Of a DNA stretch of 37,337 nt, positions 29,709-37,248 are shown piece by piece. This stretch comes from Desulfovermiculus halophilus DSM 18834. GTDB taxonomy: Bacteria; Desulfobacterota; Desulfovibrionia; Desulfovibrionales; Desulfothermaceae. The first letter of the stretch is position 1. Each line of letters begins with the position of its first letter. The position numbers and the translations under genes were made by a program. The notes below the pieces were generated by a model. That model had not been told where the DNA came from. It saw only the letters and a program-made list of their open reading frames with translations, and did not search any database. The stretch is from NCBI RefSeq assembly GCF_000620765.1, contig NZ_JIAK01000026.1:1-37337 (forward strand), read 5' to 3'.

Positions 29709-30572
29709 ATGAAAACCAATCAGTTGAAGATCCATTCCCAGGAATACATGGAAACCATGGCGCGGCTCATGAGCGAGGCTCTCGAGTCGCCCGAAGGCAT
29801 GCGAGCGCTTGCCGCCGCCATTGCCGCGCCCATCGAACAGGAAATCAAGCGCAAGGAGATCTCCTCGCTGCTGCTCACCAAGCACACGCTGCCAAAGGGC
29901 GAACGTCCGGTTTACCAGAAGAAACCGACCGTCAAGGCCCACTGGATCAGCAAGGACGGCGACGCCCAGGAGCAGGAGGTGGGCAAGGACGAAGTCGAGT
30001 TCCCCACCAACCGCATCCACTCCAATCCGATGGTGGACGTGTCCGTCCTCAAGAACGGCAACATCGGCACGCTGATGGACATCCAGACCAGCGCCGCCGA
30101 CGCCATCCGCAAGGAGATGGACCGCCGCACCATCTCGGTGCTCTCCTCGGCCATCCCGGCGACCAACACCATCGAGGTCACCGGCGATTTGCTCACCGAG
30201 GAGGCGCTGAACGAGGCCATCTCGATCATCGAGGACCTGGAGCTGTCGGTGAAGTACATCGTCATGCGCGGCCGCCGGTTCAACGACATGCGCGGCTGGA
30301 ACCTCGATCCCCAGACCAAGCTCGAGCTGCGCCAGAAGGGTGTCATCAAGAACTACGGCACCGGTGGCATTCTGCTGACCGCCTCCATGCCGCTGGACGA
30401 GATCATCATCGTCCCGGATGAAGAGGTCGGCAAGATGCCGGTGCGCGAAAACCTCAAAACGGAGTCCATCGACCAGAAAACCCGCTTCAAGACCGGCTGG
30501 CTGGTGTGGTCAGAGATCGGTCAGGGCATTACTCGCCCCGACATCATGGCCAAGGTCAAACTGGTTCCGTAA
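29709..30572 (+). CDS. Major capsid protein (HK97-like fold)
   Basis: The 287-residue protein follows protease, scaffold and decoration genes in the standard order. It has a helical N-arm (YMETMARLMSEALESPEGM), an E-loop-like segment with KPTVKAHWISKDGDAQEQEV, the P-domain spine helix (about residues 130-150, SAADAIRKEMDRRTISVL) and an A-domain strand pair (LELSVKYIVMRGRRFNDM). No long cleaved delta-domain is seen, consistent with a separate scaffold. It is the most abundant structural protein and has a clear AAGGAG site. Confidence 0.82.
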   Translation: MKTNQLKIHSQEYMETMARLMSEALESPEGMRALAAAIAAPIEQEIKRKEISSLLLTKHTLPKGERPVYQKKPTVKAHWISKDGDAQEQEVGKDEVEFPTNRIHSNPMVDVSVLKNGNIGTLMDIQTSAADAIRKEMDRRTISVLSSAIPATNTIEVTGDLLTEEALNEAISIIEDLELSVKYIVMRGRRFNDMRGWNLDPQTKLELRQKGVIKNYGTGGILLTASMPLDEIIIVPDEEVGKMPVRENLKTESIDQKTRFKTGWLVWSEIGQGITRPDIMAKVKLVP

Positions 30573-30591
30573 TCTTAGGAGGTGATGTGAC

Positions 30592-30951
30592 ATGAATCGA
30601 ATCAAGAACATCCGTCCCGGCGTTCTGGTGATCCCCGACGCCGGGTTGAAGCTCAAGCCCGGTCAGGTGGTCGAGGTGGAACGCCTCACCAAGCAGATCC
30701 AGGCGGCGCTCAAGAACGGCCGCCTGGCCATGGCCGACAAACCGAAGCAGGAACCGCTCGCCCCTCCAGAGCCAGACCAGGACGCGGAACCGGTGGACCT
30801 GAGCAAGCTCTCCGCCACCGACGCGATTTCCAAGGTCAACGAGGAGGCCAATCCGGAGACCCTCAAGGGCTACATGGAAACCGAGAAACGCCGCACGGTG
30901 ATCGACGCGCTCAAGAGCCGTCTGGAGGGCCTGCAAGGTGCTGCTGAGTGA
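30592..30951 (+). CDS. Small head-tail region protein
   Basis: A 119-residue protein with AGGAGGTG before the ATG. The N-terminal 45 residues (GVLVIPDAGLKLKPGQVVEV) form a small beta module, followed by a Pro/acidic linker and a helical end (ETLKGYMETEKRRTVIDAL). It overlaps the next gene by 14 bases. It resembles the small N-terminal beta protein at 32919. A role as head completion or decoration accessory is likely from position only. Confidence 0.6.
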   Translation: MNRIKNIRPGVLVIPDAGLKLKPGQVVEVERLTKQIQAALKNGRLAMADKPKQEPLAPPEPDQDAEPVDLSKLSATDAISKVNEEANPETLKGYMETEKRRTVIDALKSRLEGLQGAAE

Positions 30952-31402
30952 CCTGATCGCCGACCTGCGGCTCGACCTGTCCGATCCGGGCGCATCTCTC
31001 TTCGAGGACCAGACTCTGGAGAGATGCGTCCGGAAGGCCGTTTTCCGGGTCGGCCGTGACCTCGACCAATCGCTGACGATCACGGCCGGAGAGATCACCC
31101 CCGATCCCACCGGCGAGGTCCGCGAGCTTCTGGTGATCATGGCGCAGATCCACGCCTGCCAGGTCATGCGTTCGGCCACCGCCAACGCCTTCTCCTTTTC
31201 CAGCGGCGACAAGCGGGTGGACAAAACCGGCCAGCCCGGCCACTGGGCCAAGCTCGAGGCCGATCTGCTCGCGGACTACCGGCAACGCATCGCCGAACTG
31301 TTACCTACCGCGCAGGTCGATCCTGAATCCTACATCCTGACCCCGAGCGGCCTTACGCCGGTCATCTACGAACAAGGGATCGATCTCGATGTTGTTGAAT
31401 GA
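30938..31402 (+). CDS. Head-tail connector (adaptor) protein
   Basis: A 154-residue protein from a GTG with GGAGG 9 bases upstream. It is mainly helical (LLSDLIADLRLDL, QTLERCVRKAVFRVGRDL, HWAKLEADLLADYRQRIAEL), as adaptor proteins that dock below the portal are. The overlap of 14 bases at both ends shows tight coupling with its neighbours. Confidence 0.65.
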   Translation: MLLSDLIADLRLDLSDPGASLFEDQTLERCVRKAVFRVGRDLDQSLTITAGEITPDPTGEVRELLVIMAQIHACQVMRSATANAFSFSSGDKRVDKTGQPGHWAKLEADLLADYRQRIAELLPTAQVDPESYILTPSGLTPVIYEQGIDLDVVE

Positions 31403-31748
31403 CCGGGAACGCGCCGAAGCCGTGGCCGACGTCGCCCGGCTGATCCTCTCCTCGGGCCAGACAGCACGCGTCCTGCGGGTGGTTCCCGGCGAGCGGCTCT
31501 ACGGCACCGACGATGCCGAATACACGGAAATCTCCGTCATCCCCCTCGAACTGAACGAAACCCCGCCGGAGGAGCTGAGCGGCAAGATCGATGCGCTCGC
31601 CTGTGTCCTTCCGGATGCCGACGTCCAGGGTGAAGACCGCCTGGCCGCAGACAGGGAAACCTATCGCATACAGAGTGTGGAAGAAGAACACTTCTTCGGC
31701 ACTGTCACTCACAAAAACCTGCAACTGGTGAAGCTCAATGGGCGTTAG
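31389..31748 (+). CDS. Head-tail joining or stopper-like protein
   Basis: A 119-residue protein in the adaptor/stopper slot. The middle has LRVVPGERLYGTDDAEYTEISVIPLEL and the end HFFGTVTHKNLQLVKLNGR, a beta-rich pattern typical of stopper or gp16-like neck proteins. It overlaps the next gene by 11 bases. Identification is by position and predicted beta content. Confidence 0.55.
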   Translation: MLLNDRERAEAVADVARLILSSGQTARVLRVVPGERLYGTDDAEYTEISVIPLELNETPPEELSGKIDALACVLPDADVQGEDRLAADRETYRIQSVEEEHFFGTVTHKNLQLVKLNGR

Positions 31749-32223
31749 GCGGACCGGTGACTGGGACAAGGCCCGCGCCAAGCTGACCACCGGCATGGGG
31801 CCACGCCTGGCCACGGCCCTGCGTCAGGCCACGATCCGCAACGCCCTTTTTCTGGTGCGCGAGATCCAGCGGGGGATTCGCTCCCAGGCCCCGGGCGGAC
31901 AGGCCTTCGTGAAACTCGCCGAAAGCACCATCGAGCGCAAAGGTTCCAGCAAGGCGCTCATCGACACCGGCTTTCTCGTCAACGCCATCACCCAGAAGAT
32001 CATGGCCGACAAGGCGTTCGTCGGCCTGCTGCGCGGCACCGTCAACAAGGACGGGGAAGACATGGTGAACATCGGTGCCGTCATGGAGTACGGAGCCACC
32101 ATCAACCATCCGAACGGCGCGACCATCATCATCCCCGCCAGACCCTTTCTGCATCCGGTGATGGAGAAGTACCGCGAACAGATCCTCCAGAACTATCGTG
32201 AGGCGATCCGCTCCGCGCTTTGA
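31738..32223 (+). CDS. Virion morphogenesis / neck protein (gpG or gp10-like)
   Basis: A 161-residue protein with the pattern of Mu gpG/HK97-gp10 neck proteins: LRQATIRNALFLVREIQRGI, LIDTGFLVNAITQKI and a conserved-looking VMEYGATINHPNGATIIIPARPFLHPVMEKY (split here as EYGATINHPNG and PARPFLHP). The motif PARPFLHP is typical of the family. It closes this operon, with repeat copy 5 starting two bases after its stop. Confidence 0.75.
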   Translation: MGVRRTGDWDKARAKLTTGMGPRLATALRQATIRNALFLVREIQRGIRSQAPGGQAFVKLAESTIERKGSSKALIDTGFLVNAITQKIMADKAFVGLLRGTVNKDGEDMVNIGAVMEYGATINHPNGATIIIPARPFLHPVMEKYREQILQNYREAIRSAL

Positions 32224-32224
32224 G

Positions 32225-32260
32225 CCTCCGACACATCGCCAGCGCTTCCGGTAAGTAACC
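32225..32260 (+). promoter_or_regulatory. 36-bp repeated element, copy 5, at the head of the tail operon
   Basis: CTCCGAC lies at 32226-32232 and TCCGGTAAGTAA at 32247-32258. The first gene downstream starts only 22 bases after the element, so the predicted leader is very short and leaves no room for an RNA structure there. That supports a DNA-level (promoter) role rather than a riboswitch. Confidence 0.68.
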
Positions 32261-32282
32261 AGGCAGAAAACGGAGGCGTCCC

Positions 32283-32906
32283 TTGAGCACGATACAGACC
32301 GTCACAGAAACCCTGATCCGCCTGGCCAAGCAGGCCATCCATCCGGACACCGTGCTGGTGTTCCCGGATGACCTGTTCGAGGTCCAGCGCACCCCCAGCG
32401 TCATCCTCCAGGGGCCGAAACTGACGGAAGACCGTTTCCGCCGCAGCCAGAGCCGCCTATTCGAGAAGAATGTTGCGGAGCTGACTTTCGAGGAGTGCCG
32501 GTTTCCCAGGCTCTATCACCTCGATTTCGATCTGGTGGTGACCGTGGACCGGGAGGCCGAACTGCTCGGTTTTCACGAGTCAGTGTCGCGGTTCCTCCAG
32601 CTTCACGCGGAGATCGCCATCGCCGACCAGGGCAGTTTGAACCTCACTGAACTGGTTCCTCTGGGCGGTCTGGCCCGGGTGAACCTCTCCAACCTCCGGC
32701 AAAGCTCCGGACGCATCCGTATCGAATCCTGCCCGGTGTACGACGGCGACCTGCGCGACGGTCGGCTGATCCGGGACCGGACCTTCCAGTTTCATGTCGC
32801 ACATCCCTGTGCTCCACCCCTTCGGGGCGACCTGCGGTCGTGCCAACCGGCTGTCCTGCCGGTTGGTCACGGCGACGTGACAGAGCAACGAACCATTCAA
32901 CCGTAA
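32283..32906 (+). CDS. Tail terminator-like protein
   Basis: A 207-residue protein starting at a TTG with GGAGG about 8 bases upstream. It begins with a helix (IQTVTETLIRLAKQAI) and has a beta core (PSVILQGPKLTEDRF, YHLDFDLVVTVDREAELLGFHESVSRFLQLH), fitting the tail-terminator/minor tail proteins that precede sheath genes. The last 35 residues (from about AHPCAPPLRG) are encoded by a hairpin-rich stretch and look unlike the rest, which suggests that the 3' end was altered by a small inserted repeat. Confidence 0.6.
   Translation: MSTIQTVTETLIRLAKQAIHPDTVLVFPDDLFEVQRTPSVILQGPKLTEDRFRRSQSRLFEKNVAELTFEECRFPRLYHLDFDLVVTVDREAELLGFHESVSRFLQLHAEIAIADQGSLNLTELVPLGGLARVNLSNLRQSSGRIRIESCPVYDGDLRDGRLIRDRTFQFHVAHPCAPPLRGDLRSCQPAVLPVGHGDVTEQRTIQP
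32843..32866. other. Perfect 9-bp hairpin inside the 3' end of the tail-terminator gene
   Basis: CCAACCGGC (32843-32851) and GCCGGTTGG (32858-32866) are exact complements around a six-base loop. A CCCC/GGGG hairpin lies just before it and GTCAC/GTGAC just after it. The cluster resembles a REP-like or terminator-like block, without a T-run. Confidence 0.5.
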
Positions 32907-32918
32907 AGGAGAACAACC

Positions 32919-33176
32919 GTGATCGAGATCAGAAACCTGCAGTTCCAACCCCTGACGTTCAACCTCTCCGGCCAGGGAACCCTTCACCTCGGGCCGCGAG
33001 AACGCAAGAGCATCGCCCGCAAGGACCTCTCCGCCGAGATCAAGACCGCCGGAAAACGCGGCCTGGTGCGCATCACCGACCTGACCGGCGGCGCGGAACC
33101 GGAACCGGAAAAGCCCACGGCAACCGAGGACGCCGCAGCCGATGAGGCCAAGACCACCAGCAAGCGGAGGAAATAA
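32919..33176 (+). CDS. Small protein upstream of the tail sheath
   Basis: An 85-residue protein from a GTG with AAGGAG upstream. The beta-rich first part (IEIRNLQFQPLTFNLSG, HLGPRERKSIARKDL) is followed by an acidic/Lys-rich disordered end (EPEPEKPTATEDAAAD). Similar short proteins precede sheath genes in contractile-tailed phages, but the role is unknown. It ends two bases before the sheath start. Confidence 0.6.
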   Translation: MIEIRNLQFQPLTFNLSGQGTLHLGPRERKSIARKDLSAEIKTAGKRGLVRITDLTGGAEPEPEKPTATEDAAADEAKTTSKRRK

Positions 33177-33178
33177 CC

Positions 33179-34708
33179 ATGCCGACCTATCTATCGCCCG
33201 GGATTTACACCCGGGAAACGGACTTCAGTTTCTATGTGAAGCAGATCTCGACCTCGTCGGCTGCCATGGTCGGAGTGGCCGAGAAAGGCCCGATCAACAA
33301 GCCCGTGCTGGTGACGAGCTGGGAACAGTTTATCAACCGTTTCGGCTCCTATATCAACGAAAGCTATCTGGCCTACGCCGCACGGGCGTTTTTCGACAAC
33401 GGCGGGGCGGTCCTCTACGTCACCCGCATCGCCCATCTCACCGACTCCACCGACCGGGACACCCTGACGGCGCTCAAATCTTCCATCGTGCTGCAGAACC
33501 GGGAGGCGACGCCCGCCGACGCCCTGCGGATCGAGGCCGTGAACGAAGGCGTCTGGGGCGACCGACTCTCCATCTCCATCGAGGACGGTTCTCTCGATCC
33601 GGCCAACCATTTCAATCTGGTGGTCCGGCACAAAGGCGATGTGGTCGAGGTGTTCAAGGATCTGAGCATGGACGAGACGCTGCCGAACCACGTGGAGCTG
33701 GCGATCAACGACCGCTCGGATTTCATCCTGGTCCAGGATCTGGCCACCGCGTCCGGGACGCCAAGTGACCGTCCGGCATTGGGCGTGTTCACGCTCAGCG
33801 GCGGTGACAATGGTCTGACCGATCTGGCCGATGCGGACTTCATCGGCGATCCCTCGCAGCATACCGGCCTCTATGGCTTTGACGAGATCGACGCCCTGAA
33901 CCTGCTGATGGTCCCCGGCGTCACCACGGTGCCGGTGATCAACGCTGGAATCGCCTATGCCGAGGGGCGCAAGGATCTGCTGTTCATCGCCGACACGCCC
34001 ATGCACCTGGAGCCGCTCGAAGCGGTCGACTTCCGCAAGGGACAAGGGATGTACAGCCACGCGGCATTCAACTCCTCCTACGCGGCGCTCTACTATCCCT
34101 GGCTGGAGATCAGCGATCCGGTCAACTCGCGCAAAAAGCTGGTGCCGCCCTGCGGCGCGGTGGCGGGCTGCATCGCCCGCAGCGACCAGAAGACCAACGT
34201 CTGGAACGCGCCCGCCGGTATTGACCGTGGCCGCATCTTCAACACGCTCTCCCTGGCCTACAAGACCAGCCGTGGCGAGCGCGATGTGCTCTATCCGGAA
34301 GGGGTCAACGTCATCGCCGTGTTCCCCGACACCGGCATCAACATCTGGGGCCAGAAGACGCTGCAAAGCCAGCCCTCGGCCGTGGACCGCATCAACGTCC
34401 GCCGTCTGATGATGTTTATGGAGGAAGCCATCTCGGAATCCTCCCGCTTCGTGGTGTTCGAGCCGAACCATCCCCAGACCTGGCGTGCCCTCGGCCGCCT
34501 GATCAACCCCTTCCTGCAGGACATCAAGGACAAGGGCGGCCTCTACGACTTTGCATTCCAGTGCGACGAGGAGACCAATACCCCGGCGGTCATCGACCGC
34601 AACGAAATGGTGGCCCGCGTGTTCGTCAAGCCGACCAAGACGGCGGAGTTCATCGAGCTGAACTTCATCCTGACCAGCACCGGCGCGGACTTCAAAGAAA
34701 TCATCTAA
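33179..34708 (+). CDS. Contractile tail sheath protein
   Basis: The 509-residue protein begins MPTYLSPGIYTRETDFS, the typical sheath N-terminus, followed by TSSAAMVGVAEKGPINKP and VTSWEQFINRFGSY, and by YAARAFFDNGGAVLYVTR. The C-terminal domain has NVRRLMMFMEEAISESSRFVVFEPN (split: RLMMFMEEAISESSRF) and WRALGRLINPFLQ, also conserved in sheaths. It polymerises around the tube and contracts to drive DNA injection. Its presence shows a myovirus-type tail. Confidence 0.92.
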   Translation: MPTYLSPGIYTRETDFSFYVKQISTSSAAMVGVAEKGPINKPVLVTSWEQFINRFGSYINESYLAYAARAFFDNGGAVLYVTRIAHLTDSTDRDTLTALKSSIVLQNREATPADALRIEAVNEGVWGDRLSISIEDGSLDPANHFNLVVRHKGDVVEVFKDLSMDETLPNHVELAINDRSDFILVQDLATASGTPSDRPALGVFTLSGGDNGLTDLADADFIGDPSQHTGLYGFDEIDALNLLMVPGVTTVPVINAGIAYAEGRKDLLFIADTPMHLEPLEAVDFRKGQGMYSHAAFNSSYAALYYPWLEISDPVNSRKKLVPPCGAVAGCIARSDQKTNVWNAPAGIDRGRIFNTLSLAYKTSRGERDVLYPEGVNVIAVFPDTGINIWGQKTLQSQPSAVDRINVRRLMMFMEEAISESSRFVVFEPNHPQTWRALGRLINPFLQDIKDKGGLYDFAFQCDEETNTPAVIDRNEMVARVFVKPTKTAEFIELNFILTSTGADFKEII

Positions 34709-34723
34709 CGGGAGAACACGGCT

Positions 34724-35185
34724 ATGAGAAGCGGAAACATGCCCAAAAGCCTTTACCAGAACTGGCAGTTTGCCATCGAGGTAAACGGCTTCGACGTGGC
34801 CCTGTTCCACAAGGGACAGGAGCCCAAAACCGAATTCGAGGAAGTGGCCTTCGCCCCGGCCGGGTCCATGTTCGACCAAAAGGTGGCGGGCCGGGTCAAG
34901 TTCGAGGACATCACCCTCGAGAAAGGCAACCTGCAGGACGGCTCCGACGAGGCGGCCCGCGAATGGATCAAGAAACAGGTGGACGTGAACGCCGTCACCG
35001 GTGGTCTTCCGGCTGACTACATGCGCGACATCGATGTTGTCCGCTACGACCGCACCGGCAACGAGACCCGCCGCTGGACACTGCACGGGGCCTGGGTGAA
35101 GGCGCTTGAATATGACGAGCTCGAGGGCGGCAACACCGAGAACACCATCGAGAAGCTCACCATCTGCTTCCAATACTGGACCTAA
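34724..35185 (+). CDS. Tail tube protein (T4 gp19-like)
   Basis: The 153-residue protein follows the sheath, as tube proteins do. QNWQFAIEVNGFDVALFHKG, EEVAFAPAGSMFDQKVAGRVKFEDITLEKG (GRVKFEDITLEKG) and WTLHGAWVKALEYDELEGG match the gp19-type tube fold, in which the final strand is followed by the short end IEKLTICFQYWT. The ATG at 34739 (MPKSLYQNW) is an alternative start. Confidence 0.88.
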   Translation: MRSGNMPKSLYQNWQFAIEVNGFDVALFHKGQEPKTEFEEVAFAPAGSMFDQKVAGRVKFEDITLEKGNLQDGSDEAAREWIKKQVDVNAVTGGLPADYMRDIDVVRYDRTGNETRRWTLHGAWVKALEYDELEGGNTENTIEKLTICFQYWT

Positions 35186-35200
35186 ACCGGAGGATCGACC

Positions 35201-35878
35201 ATGTACAGCTTTGAACTGCCAAGCGGCACTGAACTCGAACTCCGGGAAATGACCGGGACCGAGGAAGAACTGCTCACCAACCAACGCCTGATCCGCTCAG
35301 GGGAGGCGATCAACCAGGTGCTCCGCAACTGTTTCGTCCGGCTGGGCGAGAAGACCGATCCCGATCTTTCCGAGGTGATGAACCTGCTCTCGGGTGACCG
35401 GCTGTTCGCTCTGGTCCGCCTGCGCCAGATTTCCCTGGGGGACGAGGTGGAGCTGGAGCTGAGCTGCCCGAACAGCGCCTGCCGCATGACCAACTTTGTG
35501 ACCGTCAATCTCGAGGATCTCAAGTTCACCCCCTACGGCGAGGAGCGGGAGTTCGTCTTCAAGCTGCCCGGCTCGAAGAAAACCGTGCGCTTCGGATATC
35601 TCGACGGCCATAAGGAAAAACGCTTGGCCAGCCTGCGCGAGCCCAACATCTCCTCGGCCATGCTCATTCGCATCCTCGACATCGACGGCAAGGCTCCTAA
35701 CAAGAAGAGCCTGTCGGAAATGTCGATGCGCGACCGCAACGCGCTGCGGCAGGAGATGTCGCGGGTCGACGCGGGAATCGACACCTCGGTGGAGACCGAA
35801 TGCGATGGCTGCGGAACCAAGATCCGCACCCGACTGGAGGCCGAACCGTCTTTTTTGTTCCCAGGAGTTCGCTTGTAA
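35201..35878 (+). CDS. Tail assembly chaperone, gp26/baseplate-like with zinc-type cysteines
   Basis: The 225-residue protein lies between tube and tape measure, the tail-chaperone slot. It has an N-terminal SFELPSGTELELREMTGTEEEL, a cysteine pair CPNSACRMTN (about residues 88-93) and a second pair CDGCGTKIRT (about 203-206), which together could bind one zinc. It resembles the T4 gp26-like baseplate/chaperone family. Near its 3' end a T TTT TTG heptamer in the correct phase allows a -1 shift into the next open frame, giving a longer second product. A clear GGAGG site precedes it. Confidence 0.72.
   Translation: MYSFELPSGTELELREMTGTEEELLTNQRLIRSGEAINQVLRNCFVRLGEKTDPDLSEVMNLLSGDRLFALVRLRQISLGDEVELELSCPNSACRMTNFVTVNLEDLKFTPYGEEREFVFKLPGSKKTVRFGYLDGHKEKRLASLREPNISSAMLIRILDIDGKAPNKKSLSEMSMRDRNALRQEMSRVDAGIDTSVETECDGCGTKIRTRLEAEPSFLFPGVRL
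35851..35857 (+). promoter_or_regulatory. Predicted -1 programmed ribosomal frameshift site
   Basis: The heptamer T_TTT_TTG sits in the zero frame of the tail chaperone gene (Phe-Leu codons). Slipping back one base moves the ribosome into the frame that runs to 36021. GTAAGCG (35875-35881) can pair with CGCTTAC (35895-35901), and CGCTT/AAGCG at 35870-35881 is an alternative stem, about 12-18 bases downstream. Frameshifts at this spot are a conserved feature of phage tail chaperone genes. Confidence 0.65.
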
Positions 35879-36021
35879 GCGACGCATTCTTTCTCGCTTA
35901 CGGCGGACTGCACTGGGGCTGGTCGGAAACCCGCTCGCTGCCGCTCAGGGTCCGGCGTCAGTTCGTCGAGGCCCTCGAGCGGCAACTTGATTTTGAACGT
36001 GAGCAAACGGAACGGCGATAG
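35857..36021 (+). CDS. -1 frameshift extension of the tail assembly chaperone
   Basis: In the -1 frame, 54 residues follow the slip site (VPRSSLVSDAFFLAYGGLHWGWS... ending FEREQTERR). The part LAYGGLHWGWSETRSLPLRVR resembles the short protein that follows gp26-like genes (DUF6760-like). There is no usable start codon with a ribosome binding site: the only ATG in this frame (35800) lies deep inside the zero-frame gene with no Shine-Dalgarno sequence. I therefore treat it as the second part of a frameshift fusion. Its stop TAG abuts the tape-measure ATG, so translation is coupled. In tails of this type the short and long products bind the tape measure during assembly. Confidence 0.65.
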   Translation, partial: VPRSSLVSDAFFLAYGGLHWGWSETRSLPLRVRRQFVEALERQLDFEREQTERR

Positions 36022-37248
36022 ATGAACGGCAATCTCGGACTGGGCATAGTGGTATCGATGAAGGATGCGTTCTCGCAGAACGCGCAGCGCATCCGTGGCT
36101 CCATGATGGACCTCGATTCCACCGTGGCGGATGCCAGCGAGCGGATGACCCGCAACCTGGACCGCATCCAGCAAGGCACCATGATGCTGGGGGCGGGACT
36201 GGCCCTGATGGCAGTACCCGCCGCCCTGGTCGCCTCCACCGCCGCGACCCAGAAAGCCCTGGGCGAGCTGGCGTCCCTCGGCGTGCAGGACCTCCGGGCC
36301 ATCGAGGACGCCGCCGAATCCTTCACTAACCAATGGTCCGGTGCCGACAAGGCCGCCTTCATCACCGCCACCTACGATGTGAAATCGGCCCTGTCCAACC
36401 TCAGCGACGAGGCCGTGGGCGTCTTCACCTCCATGGCCGCCATGACCGCCAAGGCGACCAAGGCCACCACCCAGGAGATGGTCGGCACCTTCACCACGGC
36501 CTACGGGATATTCAAGCCCATCATGGCCGACATGAACGACATGGAATGGGCGACCGCCTTTTCCGGAGCCATGGCGCAGACCGTGGCCTCGTTCAAGACC
36601 AACGGCACCCAGATGGCCGACGCCATCAAGAACATCGGCGCGGTGGCCGCCGCGAGCAACATTCCCCTGAACGAGCAGCTCGCCGTGCTCGGCCAGCTCC
36701 AGACCACCATGCCCGGCTCCGAGGCGGGCACGCTGTACAAGGCGTTCATCATGAAGGCGGCCGAGGCCGGTGACGAGCTTGGCCTATCCTTCACCGACAC
36801 CAGTGGCCGTCTCAAGGGCGTGGTTCCCATCCTGCAGGAGATCAAGCGCCAGTTCCCCGATCTCTCCAACGCCGCCACCCAGGTGAAGCTGAAGAAGGCC
36901 TTCGGCTCCGACGAGGCGGTCAAGTTCCTGCTGCAAATGTCGGCGGGCATGGAGAGCCTCGAAGGCAATATCCAGTCGGTGGGCCGGGCCATGAAGACCG
37001 GCACGGCGGTCACCGAACAGATGGCCGACGCCATGAACCAGGACATCGGAGCCCGATTCCTGCTCCTGCGCCAGCAGGTGGCCAACCTCAGCGAAATCCT
37101 GGGACGCACTCTGCTGCCGGTGGTCACGCCGGTGATCAACGGAGCCTCCCGCTTCATTCTGTTCCTGCAGCGCATGGCCAAATCGATGCCGGGCGTGACC
37201 CGGGTGGTCCTGGGGCTGTCCATGGCCCTCGGCACCATTCTGGTGTAG
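36022..37248 (+). CDS. Tape measure protein, 3'-truncated by IS insertion
   Basis: The 408-residue frame is the N-terminal part of a TP901-type tape measure protein, which sets tail length. It begins MNGNLGLGIVVSMKDAFSQN with a helical segment, and contains the family core LGELASLGVQDLRAIEDAAE, EMVGTFTTAYGIFKPIM, NIGAVAAASNIPLNEQLAVLGQ (NIGAVAAASNIPL) and LKKAFGSDEAVKFLLQM. It stops abruptly at VVLGLSMALGTILV, in the middle of a hydrophobic segment that normally continues; most such proteins are longer. The sequence after 37248 belongs to a transposable element. The prophage is therefore unlikely to make a functional tail. Confidence 0.85.
   Translation: MNGNLGLGIVVSMKDAFSQNAQRIRGSMMDLDSTVADASERMTRNLDRIQQGTMMLGAGLALMAVPAALVASTAATQKALGELASLGVQDLRAIEDAAESFTNQWSGADKAAFITATYDVKSALSNLSDEAVGVFTSMAAMTAKATKATTQEMVGTFTTAYGIFKPIMADMNDMEWATAFSGAMAQTVASFKTNGTQMADAIKNIGAVAAASNIPLNEQLAVLGQLQTTMPGSEAGTLYKAFIMKAAEAGDELGLSFTDTSGRLKGVVPILQEIKRQFPDLSNAATQVKLKKAFGSDEAVKFLLQMSAGMESLEGNIQSVGRAMKTGTAVTEQMADAMNQDIGARFLLLRQQVANLSEILGRTLLPVVTPVINGASRFILFLQRMAKSMPGVTRVVLGLSMALGTILV

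Noticed and set aside
33191..35284. A 697-codon open frame antisense to sheath and tube genes, and similar long antisense frames elsewhere (for example 26958-28913).
   Set aside because: These are GC-rich shadows of strong, recognisable + strand genes, with low-complexity composition and no family signature.
35800..36021. Independent gene from the ATG at 35800.
   Set aside because: There is no Shine-Dalgarno sequence, the first 19 codons lie inside the chaperone gene out of frame, and a phased slippery heptamer explains expression better.
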